The notes beneath the pieces were generated by a model. That model did no database searches, was not told the DNA's origin, and was given only the letters and a program-made list of their open reading frames with translations. The position numbers and the translations under genes are program-made. Shown here one piece after another: positions 33,357 to 42,090 of a stretch of DNA of 64,000 nt (position 1 is the stretch's first letter; every line of letters starts with the position of its first letter). Origin of the DNA: DASZHJ01 sp035517495 (GTDB taxonomy: Bacteria; Pseudomonadota; Alphaproteobacteria; ATCC43930; CGMCC-115725); contig DATIYT010000024.1 in NCBI GenBank assembly GCA_035517495.1, positions 1 through 64,000 of the forward strand. The letters are read 5' to 3'.

Positions 33357-33791
33357 ATGAGCGCAAAACCGAAACTGAAGGCTGAAAGCCGCAATCCCAG
33401 AACCGACGACGAGGCGCGCGCCTTCGTGCGCCACGTTGAATCGCTGTTCATGCCCTGGAACGTCGAAGCACTGGTGGCGGGGTTCACCGACGACTGCGTG
33501 GTGCGGTTCGGCGACCTCCCGGAATTCCGCGGAAGCGAGGCACTCGAAAAATTCTTCCGCGCCCGCAGCGTGCGCCAGAAGGGTTATCGCCTGAAGAAGG
33601 AGTTCCGCGTGCTCGAAGGCGGCACCATCGCCAATTACTGGGAGGGTTGGTGGACCGATGCAGCGAGTGGCGCACAAATGACCGGGCGCGGCGTCGAGGT
33701 CTGGGTGTTGCGAGATGGCAAGATCGCGGTCTGGGAAGCCGCTTTCAACGTCAAGGAAGCGGGCAAGGCCGGCGGCGCAGGTCTCGTCTGA
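33357..33791 (+). CDS. SnoaL-like / nuclear transport factor 2 family protein
   Basis: 144 residues. Cone-shaped alpha+beta fold suggested by the helix ARAFVRHVESLFMPWNVEALVAGFTDDCVVRFG, then FRGSEALEKFFRAR and the strands TIANYWEGWW and GRGVEVWVLRDGKIAVWEA. Members are small enzymes (isomerase, hydrolase) or binding proteins, and the substrate is not predictable. Start ATG follows CCGGAGG; a GTG one codon earlier is possible. It precedes the Aap-type transporter genes on the same strand by 131 nt. Confidence 0.75.
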   Translation: MSAKPKLKAESRNPRTDDEARAFVRHVESLFMPWNVEALVAGFTDDCVVRFGDLPEFRGSEALEKFFRARSVRQKGYRLKKEFRVLEGGTIANYWEGWWTDAASGAQMTGRGVEVWVLRDGKIAVWEAAFNVKEAGKAGGAGLV

Positions 33792-33922
33792 ATTCGAACC
33801 GGTATCGTCTGCGCGTCCGTCCCGTGCGGCCGTGCATTCCGCCACGCTTCATGCTTGAATTGATCTGGCGGTGGGCATCGACCCACTTGCATCTCGATCC
33901 CAACCCAGGGGAGGACCAAAAA

Positions 33923-34963
33923 ATGACACGACAGCTCATCAAATTGGCCGTCTGTGGCGCGGTGCTCGCGGGCATCGCCGCACTGCCCACCGCAGGCTCG
34001 GCCCAGGTCAAAAGCCCGACGCTAGACGCAGTGAAGGCCCGCGGCCAACTCGTCTGCGGCGTTGATACGGGAATTCCCGGCTACGCCTTCCAGGATTCCT
34101 CCGGCAAGTGGCTCGGTCTCGACGTTTCCTATTGCCGCGCGATCGCAGCGGCGGTGCTGGGCGATCCCGAGAAGGTGAAGTACATCGGCACGACCTCGAA
34201 GGTCCGCTTCACCGTGTTGCAGTCCGGCGAGATCGACGTGCTGATCCGCGATTCCGAGCACACGCTGCTGCGCAACTCCGCAATGCAGCTCGAGGAACCC
34301 GGGACAAACTTTTATACCGGTCAGACTTTCATGGTGAAGAAGAGCCTCGGCGTCGCGCACGCCAAGGACCTGAACGGTGCCACGATCTGCCTGCTCACCG
34401 GCACGACGCTTGAGACCAACATCGCTGACTTCAACCGCGCCAACAACATCAAGATCAACACGCTGTTGTTCGACAAGCCCGAGGAAGCCTTCGCCGCCGC
34501 CGAGGCCGGACGCTGCGACGGCTACACCGACGACGGCGGCAGCGTCGCGGCCGCGCGCTCAACCATGAAGAAGCCGGACGACTGGATGTTCCTGCCCGAG
34601 ACGATTTCGCGCCAGCCGCTTGGATCCTTCACGCGGTATGGCGACAGCAACTGGACCGCGATCGTCAGGTGGACCCATGAGGCGATGCTGGAGGCGGAAG
34701 TGCTCGGCATCACCAAGGCGAACATCGATGACGTCAAAAAGAACGCCACCGACCCACAGGTGAAGAAATTCCTGGGGCTCGAAGGCGACCTCGGCAAGGG
34801 TCTCGGGCTCGACAACGACTGGGCCTATCGCATCATCAAGGCCGAGGGCAACTACGGCGAAATCTACGATCAGTACTTCGGCTCCAAGGGCCTGGGCCTG
34901 CCGCGGGGTCTCAACAACCTCTGGCTCAACGGCGGGCTGATGTATCCGGCCTCCTGGTACTGA
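33923..34963 (+). CDS. Amino-acid ABC transporter, periplasmic substrate-binding protein (AapJ-like)
   Basis: 346 residues with a signal peptide (1-26, ending GSAQ). Family 3 solute-binding protein of the general L-amino-acid permease type: TLDAVKARGQLVCGVDTGIPGYAF at the mature N-terminus, LDVSYCRAIAAAVLGD, and the terminal RGLNNLWLNGGLMYPASWY shared with AapJ/BztA proteins. It captures amino acids and delivers them to the permeases encoded just downstream. GGGGAGGA precedes the ATG. Start of an operon of three transporter genes. Confidence 0.9.
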   Translation: MTRQLIKLAVCGAVLAGIAALPTAGSAQVKSPTLDAVKARGQLVCGVDTGIPGYAFQDSSGKWLGLDVSYCRAIAAAVLGDPEKVKYIGTTSKVRFTVLQSGEIDVLIRDSEHTLLRNSAMQLEEPGTNFYTGQTFMVKKSLGVAHAKDLNGATICLLTGTTLETNIADFNRANNIKINTLLFDKPEEAFAAAEAGRCDGYTDDGGSVAAARSTMKKPDDWMFLPETISRQPLGSFTRYGDSNWTAIVRWTHEAMLEAEVLGITKANIDDVKKNATDPQVKKFLGLEGDLGKGLGLDNDWAYRIIKAEGNYGEIYDQYFGSKGLGLPRGLNNLWLNGGLMYPASWY

Positions 34964-34994
34964 ACAAAGGGAGGTCCCTTCCGGAGGCATATCG

Positions 34995-36110
34995 GTGGTC
35001 AGGCGGCCCTCGCGGCGCGCTGTGATCGGCCAGTGGATGCTGCTGGCGGCGGTGGTGGTGGTCGCCTGGCTTCTTTTCGACATGGCAAGCGCGAACTTCG
35101 CGCGTCGGAACATGTCGTTCGGTTTCGGCTTTCTCTCCAGTCCCGCAAATTTCGACATCCCGTTCCGGCTGATCCCCTGGCACGAAGGCGACAGCATGGG
35201 GCGAGTGCTGCTGGTGGCGCTGCTCAACACGCTGCTGGTGTCGGCACTGGCGATCGTCACCGCGACCCTGCTGGGCTTGCTAGTGGGAGTGATGCGGCTC
35301 TCCAACAATTGGTTGGTCAAGAACCTGGCACTCACCTTCATCGAGACGATCCGCAACACGCCGCAACTCGTGCAGATATTCTTCATCTATGTGTGGCTGG
35401 TGAGCGGACTTCCGGGACCTCGGCAGAGCGTGACGATTCCCGGCGGCCTCTTGCTGAACAATCGCGGCCTCTATTTCCCCGCGCCGGTGGGCGGTCCCTC
35501 CGAAGCGCTGTTCGGGTGGCTCGCAGCGGGGTTGCTGGTGGCGATCCCCGTGCTTTGGCGCTTGCGGCGTCGCGGCCAACGCATCGGCGTCAAATCGCTG
35601 CTGCTCGCGCCGCTCGCGCTCGTCCTGTACCTCGCGGGAATGCAAGGCTTGGATTTTCCAGTGCTCAAGGGCTTTAACATCGCTGGCGGCACCAGCATAC
35701 CGCCGGAGCTGGTGGCGCTATGGATGGGACTCTCGATCTATTCCGCCGCCTTCATCGCCGAGATCGTGCGCGGCTCGATCGAGGCCGTGCCCAAGGGACA
35801 GCACGAGGCCGCGCAGAGCATCGGGCTCAGCTACGCGCAGTGCCTGTTCCTGATCACGCTGCCGCAGGCGCTCCGCATCATGGTGCCGCCGCTCTGCAGC
35901 CAGTATCTCAATGTGATCAAGAGCAGCTCGCTCGGCGAATTCATCGCCTACCCCGAGCTGGTGCAGATGATCCTGGGCACGGTGATGCAGCAAGCGAACC
36001 GAGAGATCGAAACCGTGCTGATGGTCGGGGGCATCTTCCTCAGCATCAGCCTGCTCACTTCCGCCTTCATGAATTGGTACAACCGCCACGTGGCGCTCGT
36101 GGAGCGCTGA
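34995..36110 (+). CDS. Amino-acid ABC transporter, permease protein (AapQ/BztB-like)
   Basis: 371 residues, several membrane segments, with the long insertion between the early and late helices typical of AapQ/BztB. The permease-ATPase contact (EAA) region is EAVPKGQHEAAQSIGLS near 260. It begins with GTG, 31 nt after aapJ, with GGAGG upstream. Works as a heterodimer with the next gene's product. Confidence 0.88.
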   Translation: MVRRPSRRAVIGQWMLLAAVVVVAWLLFDMASANFARRNMSFGFGFLSSPANFDIPFRLIPWHEGDSMGRVLLVALLNTLLVSALAIVTATLLGLLVGVMRLSNNWLVKNLALTFIETIRNTPQLVQIFFIYVWLVSGLPGPRQSVTIPGGLLLNNRGLYFPAPVGGPSEALFGWLAAGLLVAIPVLWRLRRRGQRIGVKSLLLAPLALVLYLAGMQGLDFPVLKGFNIAGGTSIPPELVALWMGLSIYSAAFIAEIVRGSIEAVPKGQHEAAQSIGLSYAQCLFLITLPQALRIMVPPLCSQYLNVIKSSSLGEFIAYPELVQMILGTVMQQANREIETVLMVGGIFLSISLLTSAFMNWYNRHVALVER

Positions 36111-36155
36111 TCGCATGATGCGACATCGCCGCCCCTTCCCGCGACCGGTGCCGTC

Positions 36156-37289
36156 ATGGACCTAGGCGGCGAGCTTGTCGCACGTCCCGGCCGCGAGCCG
36201 CCGCGCGCGGGCCTTGGGCTCGCACGCGGAGCCGAGGTGGCACTCGCGCGCGCGCTGGGGTGGATGCGGCGCAATCTTTTCAGCTCAGTCGGCAACACGC
36301 TCCTGACATTGATCGTGCTCGCGGTGCTCGCGCTGGTATTGCCCGGCATCTATGAGTGGACGATCTCGGATGCCACGATCTCCGGAAACACCAAGGCCGC
36401 CTGCACCGGCGACGGCGCCTGCTGGACCTTCATCAAGGTGCGGCTGCCGACGTTCTTCTACGGCCACTATCCCGCTGACGAGCGCTGGCGCGTGCATCTG
36501 GCGCTGCTGCTGATGATCGTGTTCGGCGGGCCAGCGATGAGCGACCGGATGCCACACCGCGGGCTCTTCGTACTGCTGCTGCTCACGGCATTCCCGGTGC
36601 TTGCAGGCGTGCTGTTGGTCGGTGGCATCGCCGGCCTCTCCGTGGTGGATACGAACCTCTGGGGCGGCCTTATGCTCAACGTGGTGATCTCGTTCGTGGT
36701 TGTCGAGGCTGCGTTCCTGCTGGGTATCCTGTTGGCGCTCGGGCGGCGCTCGGTCTTGCCGGTGGTGCGCATGCTCAGCGTCGGGTTCATCGAGCTGTGG
36801 CGCGGAACCCCGCTCCTGATCGTGCTGATCATGTCCGCGATGTTGGTGCCCTTGTTCTTGCCCCAAGGCGTTACCACCGACCGCGTGGCACGCGCGATCG
36901 TGGCGCTGAGCCTGTTCGAGGCCGCCTACATGGCGGAGGCGATCCGCGGCGGGCTCCAGGGCGTCCCCATGGGCCAGCTCGAAGCCGCGCAGTCGTTGGG
37001 GCTCAGATGGTGGCAAGTGCAGGTCTTCGTGGCCTTGCCGCAGGCGCTTCGCTTCTCGTTCCCTGCGATCATCAACACGGTGATCGACCTCTTCAAGGAC
37101 ACGACGCTGCTGCTCTTCGTCGGCGTCTTCGACCTCCTGAGCGCGGTCAACGCCGCCTCCAAGGATTCGGCCTGGCTCGGCTACTATCGCGAAGGCTTCG
37201 TCTTCGCGCTGCTGATCTTCTTCCTCTGCTGCTTCACCATGTCGCTGCATGCGCGCCGGATGGAGCGGCATCTCAACCGGCACAAGTGA
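36156..37289 (+). CDS. Amino-acid ABC transporter, permease protein (AapM/BztC-like)
   Basis: 377 residues, multiple membrane segments. The contact region GGLQGVPMGQLEAAQSLGLRWWQ is near 270-290, and the end ARRMERHLNRHK is typical of AapM/BztC. Forms the membrane channel with the AapQ-like protein. The matching ATPase gene (aapP) normally follows at once, but here the next gene is on the opposite strand, so the ATPase must come from elsewhere in the genome. Confidence 0.88.
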   Translation: MDLGGELVARPGREPPRAGLGLARGAEVALARALGWMRRNLFSSVGNTLLTLIVLAVLALVLPGIYEWTISDATISGNTKAACTGDGACWTFIKVRLPTFFYGHYPADERWRVHLALLLMIVFGGPAMSDRMPHRGLFVLLLLTAFPVLAGVLLVGGIAGLSVVDTNLWGGLMLNVVISFVVVEAAFLLGILLALGRRSVLPVVRMLSVGFIELWRGTPLLIVLIMSAMLVPLFLPQGVTTDRVARAIVALSLFEAAYMAEAIRGGLQGVPMGQLEAAQSLGLRWWQVQVFVALPQALRFSFPAIINTVIDLFKDTTLLLFVGVFDLLSAVNAASKDSAWLGYYREGFVFALLIFFLCCFTMSLHARRMERHLNRHK

Positions 37290-37315
37290 GAGCGCGGCCC
37301 AAGCGAAGTTGGGGA

Positions 37316-37603
37316 CTACGAACCCTCGACCGCAATCAATACGTCCTCGGAGGCACTTCGGCGGAGCGCGATCAGTGGCTGATACTCCGGCGATTGGTAC
37401 CAGCCGGTCAACGCGGCCATATCGGGAAACTCGATGATGACCACCCGGTTCGGCCGCCACCCACCCTCCAGCATTCGGTGGCCGCCCACGCGGGTGATAT
37501 AGCGCCCACCGAAGCGGGCAATCATCGGGGCGACCTGACGCAGATACTCGCTGTATCGGGCCTCGTCGATGATCCGGTGCTCGCCGATGAAGTAAGCGGG
37601 CAC
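37316..37603 (-). CDS. DUF1330 domain protein
   Basis: 95 residues, the usual length of this ferredoxin-like (dimeric alpha/beta barrel) family: VPAYFIGEHRI, then YSEYLRQVAPMIARFGGRY and the closing RRSASEDVLIAVEG. No enzymatic role is established. It starts at GTG 4 nt after the stop of the amidohydrolase, whose TAG overlaps the AGGA ribosome-binding site, so the two are coupled. The stop faces the AapM-like stop, 26 nt away. Confidence 0.8.
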   Translation of the reverse strand: MPAYFIGEHRIIDEARYSEYLRQVAPMIARFGGRYITRVGGHRMLEGGWRPNRVVIIEFPDMAALTGWYQSPEYQPLIALRRSASEDVLIAVEGS

Positions 37604-37607
37604 AGTC

Positions 37608-38780
37608 CTACGCCTCGCCGGCGCCGAGGCGTTGACGGGCAAGCGCCGCAAAATACTGCGCCCCTTTCATCAGCAGCGCGTCGTTGAAATCGTAGTTCGG
37701 GTTGTGCAGCGGCGTACCGCCGCTCTCCCCCTCGATGCCGCTGCCGATCAGCATATAGTTGCCGGGAATAGCGCGTAGGAAGGCGCCGAAATCTTCCGAC
37801 GTCAGCAGCGGTGGACAATTGCCTTCGACATTGGCAGCGCCGACGACCGCGGTCGCAGCCCGAAGCGCCGGGTCGACGTTCTCGGGCCAATTGACGGTAG
37901 GCTCGAATTCATGCGTGTAGCGGAAGGAGTGCTGCGCACCGTGCGCCGCACAGATGCCGGCGACGATCGCGCCCATCCGTTCCTCGATCTGAGCCTGCAC
38001 TTTCGGCGAATAGCTGCGTGTGTCGCCCTTAAGGGTGACCGTGCCGGGGATGACGTTGCGCGTGCCGTCGGTCAGGAATTCCGTCACCGACACCACGCCC
38101 TGCTCGATCGGATCGAGGCTGCGGGCGATCACCGTCTGCAGCGCCATCACGATCTCTGATCCCGCGACGATGGGATCGACCCCCATGTGCGGGCGCGCGG
38201 CGTGCGTGCCGCGACCTTTGATCTCGATCACGAAGTTGTCTTCGGACGCCATGATGCCGCCGGCGCGCGTGCAAAATCGCCCGAACGCAATGCCCGGCAT
38301 GTTGTGGACGCCGTAAATCTCCTCCATCGGGAATCGCTTCAAGAGGCCATCCTCCAGCATTGCCTTGGCGCCACGTCCATGTTCTTCCGCCGGCTGGAAT
38401 ACGAAGTGCACGATCCCATCGAAGCCCGGCGATTGCGACAGCATCTTCGCGGCGCCGAGCAGCATCGCCATGTGACCGTCGTGACCGCAGGCATGCATCT
38501 TGCCGGCGTTCTTGGACGCGTAGTCGTGCTTTCCCGCCTCAAGAATGTGGAGCGCATCCATATCGCCCCTGAGACCGATCGCCCGGTTGCCGCCGCCCGA
38601 GCGCAGGGTCGCGACCAACCCGGTGCCGCCGATCCCTCGCTGCACCTCAAGTCCAAAGGAGGTCAGCGTTTCCGCCACGAAGGCCGAGGTTGCGTGCTCG
38701 TCGAACCCGGTCTCTGGATGCGCATGCAGATGATGCCGCCACGCGCGCATCTGCCGTTCGATCTCGGAATGCTCGCTCAT
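37608..38780 (-). CDS. M20-family amidohydrolase (hippurate / N-acyl-amino-acid hydrolase type)
   Basis: 390 residues. Removes an acyl group from an N-acyl amino acid in the cytoplasm. The metal-site motifs HACGHDGHMAMLLG (with the metal-bridging Cys), PAEEHGRGA (catalytic Glu) and HNMPG are intact, with HAARPH in the dimerisation domain. Its place next to the amino-acid transporter suggests that imported conjugates or free amino acids meet this enzyme. Start chosen at MSEHSEIER, 7 nt after GGGAG; an ATG two codons earlier is also possible. Confidence 0.88.
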   Translation of the reverse strand: MSEHSEIERQMRAWRHHLHAHPETGFDEHATSAFVAETLTSFGLEVQRGIGGTGLVATLRSGGGNRAIGLRGDMDALHILEAGKHDYASKNAGKMHACGHDGHMAMLLGAAKMLSQSPGFDGIVHFVFQPAEEHGRGAKAMLEDGLLKRFPMEEIYGVHNMPGIAFGRFCTRAGGIMASEDNFVIEIKGRGTHAARPHMGVDPIVAGSEIVMALQTVIARSLDPIEQGVVSVTEFLTDGTRNVIPGTVTLKGDTRSYSPKVQAQIEERMGAIVAGICAAHGAQHSFRYTHEFEPTVNWPENVDPALRAATAVVGAANVEGNCPPLLTSEDFGAFLRAIPGNYMLIGSGIEGESGGTPLHNPNYDFNDALLMKGAQYFAALARQRLGAGEA

Positions 38781-38832
38781 CGTCATTCTCCCGGGAAAGA
38801 CGTGATTCGCACGCCTAACAAGCCGACTATTG

Positions 38833-40461
38833 CTACACCAACCGGCTCTGGTCGGTCGCCGCGCGGATAAAGTCGGTGAAGAGCGGGTGCGGCTCGAAAG
38901 GCTTGCTCTTGAGCTCGGGGTGGTACTGCACGCCAAGGAACCAGGGATGGTCGGGTATCTCCACCGTCTCCGGCAGCTCGCCATCCGGCGACATGCCGGC
39001 AAAGCGCAATCCTACATTCTCGAGCCGGTCCTTGTAGTTGATGTTGACCTCATAGCGATGGCGGTGCCGCTCGCTGATGTGGGTCGCGCCGCCATAGATT
39101 TCGGAGATGCGGCTCCCCTGCGCCAGCACCGCCTCATAGGCGCCCAAGCGCATGGTGCCGCCCATATCGCCATTGGCCTGCCGCCGCTCCAGCACGTTGC
39201 CGCGCATCCATTCGGTCATCAGCCCCACCACCGGGTCCTGGCATGGGCCGAACTCGGTCGAATTGGCGCCGGGCAGGTCGGCCAGATTGCGCGCCGCCTC
39301 GATCACCGCCATTTGCATGCCGAAGCAGATGCCGAAATACGGAACCTGCCGCTCGCGCGCGAAACGCGCCGCCTGGATCTTGCCCTCCGAGCCCCGTTCG
39401 CCGAAACCGCCGGGAACCAGGATGCCGTGCACGCCTTCGAGGCGCTGGACCGTGTCCTCGCGCTCGAAGATCTCGCTGTCGATCCAGTTGAGATTGACCC
39501 GCATGTTGTTGGCGATGCCGCCGTGGGAGAGCGCCTCGGCGAGAGACTTGTAGCTGTCTTTCAAGTGCGTGTACTTGCCGACGATCGCGATGTTGACCTC
39601 GCCCTCGGGCTTGCGGATGCGCGAAACGATGGTCTCCCAGCGGTTCAAATCAGGCTCCGGCGCCTTGATGTCGAAATGCGCGCATACCTGGCGATCAAAG
39701 CCCTCGACATGATAGGCGTTGGGCACCTCGTAGATCGTGTCCACATCGAGCGCCGGGATCACCGCGGATTCCCGGAGATTGCAAAACAACGCGATCTTCT
39801 TGCGCGCGCTCTCGGGGATCGGCCGGTCGCACCGGCAGAGCAGAATGTCCGGCTGGATGCCGAGACCGAGCAGCTCCTTGACCGAGTGCTGCGTCGGCTT
39901 GGTTTTGAGCTCACCCGCTGAAGGAATCCACGGAACCAAGGTCAAATGCACGAACAGCACGCGCTCGCGACCGAGCTCGTTGCCCATCTGCCGGATCGCC
40001 TCCAGGAAAGGCAGGCTCTCGATATCGCCGACCGTGCCGCCGATCTCGCAGAGCACGAAATCCTCGCCGTTGAGATCGGCCTGGATGAATTCCTTGATCG
40101 CATCGGTCACGTGCGGGATCACTTGCACCGTGGCGCCCAGATACTGGCCCTTGCGCTCGCGCGCGATCACGGTCGAATAAATGCGCCCGGTGGTGACACT
40201 GTCGCTCCGCCGCGCGGCGATGCCCGTGAAGCGTTCGTAGTGGCCGAGGTCGAGGTCGGTCTCCGCCCCGTCATCGGTGACGTAAACCTCGCCGTGCTGA
40301 TAGGGGCTCATGGTCCCGGGATCGACGTTGAGGTAGGGGTCGAATTTCCGGAGCCGCACGCGGAATCCGCGCGCTTGCAGCAACGCACCGAGTGCCGCTG
40401 CCGATAACCCCTTGCCGAGTGAGGAGACCACGCCGCCGGTGATGAAGATGAACCGCGTCAT
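38833..40461 (-). CDS. pyrG: CTP synthase (glutamine hydrolysing)
   Basis: 542 residues. Makes CTP from UTP, ATP and glutamine. N-terminal synthase domain with ITGGVVSSLGKG at the start, C-terminal class I glutaminase with the nucleophile in FGICFGMQ and the closing HPELKSKP. The gap upstream, 40462-40728 (267 nt), should hold its promoter, but I see no convincing elements there. In related genomes pyrG lies between secG and kdsA with no intervening genes. Confidence 0.98.
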   Translation of the reverse strand: MTRFIFITGGVVSSLGKGLSAAALGALLQARGFRVRLRKFDPYLNVDPGTMSPYQHGEVYVTDDGAETDLDLGHYERFTGIAARRSDSVTTGRIYSTVIARERKGQYLGATVQVIPHVTDAIKEFIQADLNGEDFVLCEIGGTVGDIESLPFLEAIRQMGNELGRERVLFVHLTLVPWIPSAGELKTKPTQHSVKELLGLGIQPDILLCRCDRPIPESARKKIALFCNLRESAVIPALDVDTIYEVPNAYHVEGFDRQVCAHFDIKAPEPDLNRWETIVSRIRKPEGEVNIAIVGKYTHLKDSYKSLAEALSHGGIANNMRVNLNWIDSEIFEREDTVQRLEGVHGILVPGGFGERGSEGKIQAARFARERQVPYFGICFGMQMAVIEAARNLADLPGANSTEFGPCQDPVVGLMTEWMRGNVLERRQANGDMGGTMRLGAYEAVLAQGSRISEIYGGATHISERHRHRYEVNINYKDRLENVGLRFAGMSPDGELPETVEIPDHPWFLGVQYHPELKSKPFEPHPLFTDFIRAATDQSRLV

Positions 40462-40728
40462 GGACCTTCACTCTATGCGAACCAGCGGTGGCGTACAACA
40501 AAAAGCGAAAGCATTCCTCCGGCCTAAAATCATCCAGGAATCCCAAGCGCCGGCCAAGCGGCCCTGCAATAGCAATTGACGGCACGGGCGCGACTTCACA
40601 CGACCGCGATGGCGAACTATTTTCGAGTCGTACCGCGAATTTCCTGAACCCGCCCGCTGAACCGGCGCGACTATGCGCTCGCATGCGGGGTTGTGATCAG
40701 TTCCCGTCGAGTAGCTGGGAGGTCGCCA

Positions 40729-41559
40729 ATGACGACGCAACAGCGCAAGGCCGAGAATTTTCGCACGCTGCATCAACGGCCAGGCGCCTTCATCATGCCA
40801 AACCCCTGGGATGCCGGCACCGCCAAATTGCTGGCTCGGCTGGGCTTCGAAGCGCTCGCGACCACCAGTGCCGGACTTGCCTTCGCGCTCGGTCGGCCCG
40901 ACGGAGAAGGCGCCATCACGCGGGCAGAGACCCTCGCCAATGCGCGCGACATCGTCGCCGCAACCGAGCTCCCCGTCAGCGCCGATCTCGAGAACGGCTT
41001 CGGCGACCGCCCTGAGGACTGTGCGGCGACGATCCGCCTCGCCGCCGAGGCCGGCTTGGTCGGCGGCTCGATCGAGGATACGACCGGCGATCGCAACGAT
41101 CCGATCTATCCGTTCGATTTGTCGGTGGAGCGGGTCAAGGCATCGGTCGCGGCCGCTCGCGCGCTTCCCTTCCCGTTCATGCTCGCGGCACGGGCCGAAA
41201 ATCTGATCTCGGGCCGGCCGGACCTCCCCGACACGATCCGGCGGCTACAGGCCTTTGCCGCCGCGGGCGCCGACGTTCTCTACGCGCCCGGGCTCAAAAC
41301 CTCGGCCGAAGTCACTGCCGTTGTGCAGGCGGTCGCACCGAAGCCGGTCAATGTCATCATGGGGCTCTCCGGCGGCAGTTTGTCATTGCGCGAGTTGAGC
41401 GCGCTTGGCGTGAAGCGCGTCAGCGTCGGTTCGGCGCTCGCGCGAGCGGCGCTCGGCGCGTTGCTGCGGGGTGCCGAGGAAATGCGGCAGCAGGGAAGCT
41501 TCGGGTTCGCGGACGCTGCCGCACCCTACGCGGAGATCAATCGTCAGCTCCGAGAATGA
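40729..41559 (+). CDS. Isocitrate lyase / PEP mutase superfamily protein
   Basis: 276 residues. TIM-barrel enzyme of the phosphoenolpyruvate mutase / isocitrate lyase superfamily: PNPWDAGTAKLLARLGFEALATTSAG, the metal-binding SADLENGFGD and GGSIEDTTGD, and RAENL. It lacks the KKCGH active-site loop of true isocitrate lyase, so a C-C or P-C lyase of unknown substrate, such as oxaloacetate hydrolase-like, is more likely. GGGAGG precedes the ATG. It is encoded against the flow of the surrounding tpiA-secG-pyrG genes. Confidence 0.85.
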   Translation: MTTQQRKAENFRTLHQRPGAFIMPNPWDAGTAKLLARLGFEALATTSAGLAFALGRPDGEGAITRAETLANARDIVAATELPVSADLENGFGDRPEDCAATIRLAAEAGLVGGSIEDTTGDRNDPIYPFDLSVERVKASVAAARALPFPFMLAARAENLISGRPDLPDTIRRLQAFAAAGADVLYAPGLKTSAEVTAVVQAVAPKPVNVIMGLSGGSLSLRELSALGVKRVSVGSALARAALGALLRGAEEMRQQGSFGFADAAAPYAEINRQLRE

Positions 41560-41575
41560 CCCTGCGCCGATCGGC

Positions 41576-41977
41576 TTATTTCGCCGCCGGTGCGGCGGGC
41601 GCGGTCGGTGCAGCAGGTTCTGCCGGCGCGGCCGGAGCCGCTGGGGCGGCGGGCGTGGCGGGAGCGGGCGCCGGTGTGGATCCCGTAGGAGCCACCGGGG
41701 TCACGGGCGCTCTCCCCTGAGGGGCTTGCTCGATCAGCGAAGAGGGCGCGCCACGCTGCGTTGCAAACACCACCAGAGTAACGCTCGTCGCGAAGAAACA
41801 CGCGGCGAGGATGGCAGTGGTGCGGGTCAGCAAGTTCGCGGTCGAGCGTCCCGTCATGAAGCCCGACATGCCACCGCCGCCCATGCCGAGCGCGCCACCC
41901 TCGCTCTTTTGCAGAAGGACGGATGCCACGAGAGCGATCGCGATCATCAGGTGAATGGCCAGGAGAACGGTCTGCAT
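41576..41977 (-). CDS. secG: Preprotein translocase subunit SecG
   Basis: 133 residues. Two membrane segments (about 3-22 and 52-73) with the conserved KSEGGALGMGGG loop between them. The C-terminal half is a low-complexity Ala/Pro/Thr tail (from about 85), common in alphaproteobacterial SecG and probably cytoplasmic or periplasmic filler. It helps SecYE move proteins across the inner membrane. Start chosen at MQTVLLAIH; the longer in-frame extension is Pro/Arg-rich and lies in the tpiA-secG gap. Confidence 0.92.
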   Translation of the reverse strand: MQTVLLAIHLMIAIALVASVLLQKSEGGALGMGGGGMSGFMTGRSTANLLTRTTAILAACFFATSVTLVVFATQRGAPSSLIEQAPQGRAPVTPVAPTGSTPAPAPATPAAPAAPAAPAEPAAPTAPAAPAAK

Positions 41978-42090
41978 GGATTGGGGTTGACGTAAGGGAC
42001 GGGGTGCGGGATTGGGCGCGGGCGCAGGTTTAGTCGGTCTCGCCGCCGCTGTCACCACCCTTGTAGGTTCAGGGGTTAACCCCCCGAAAT

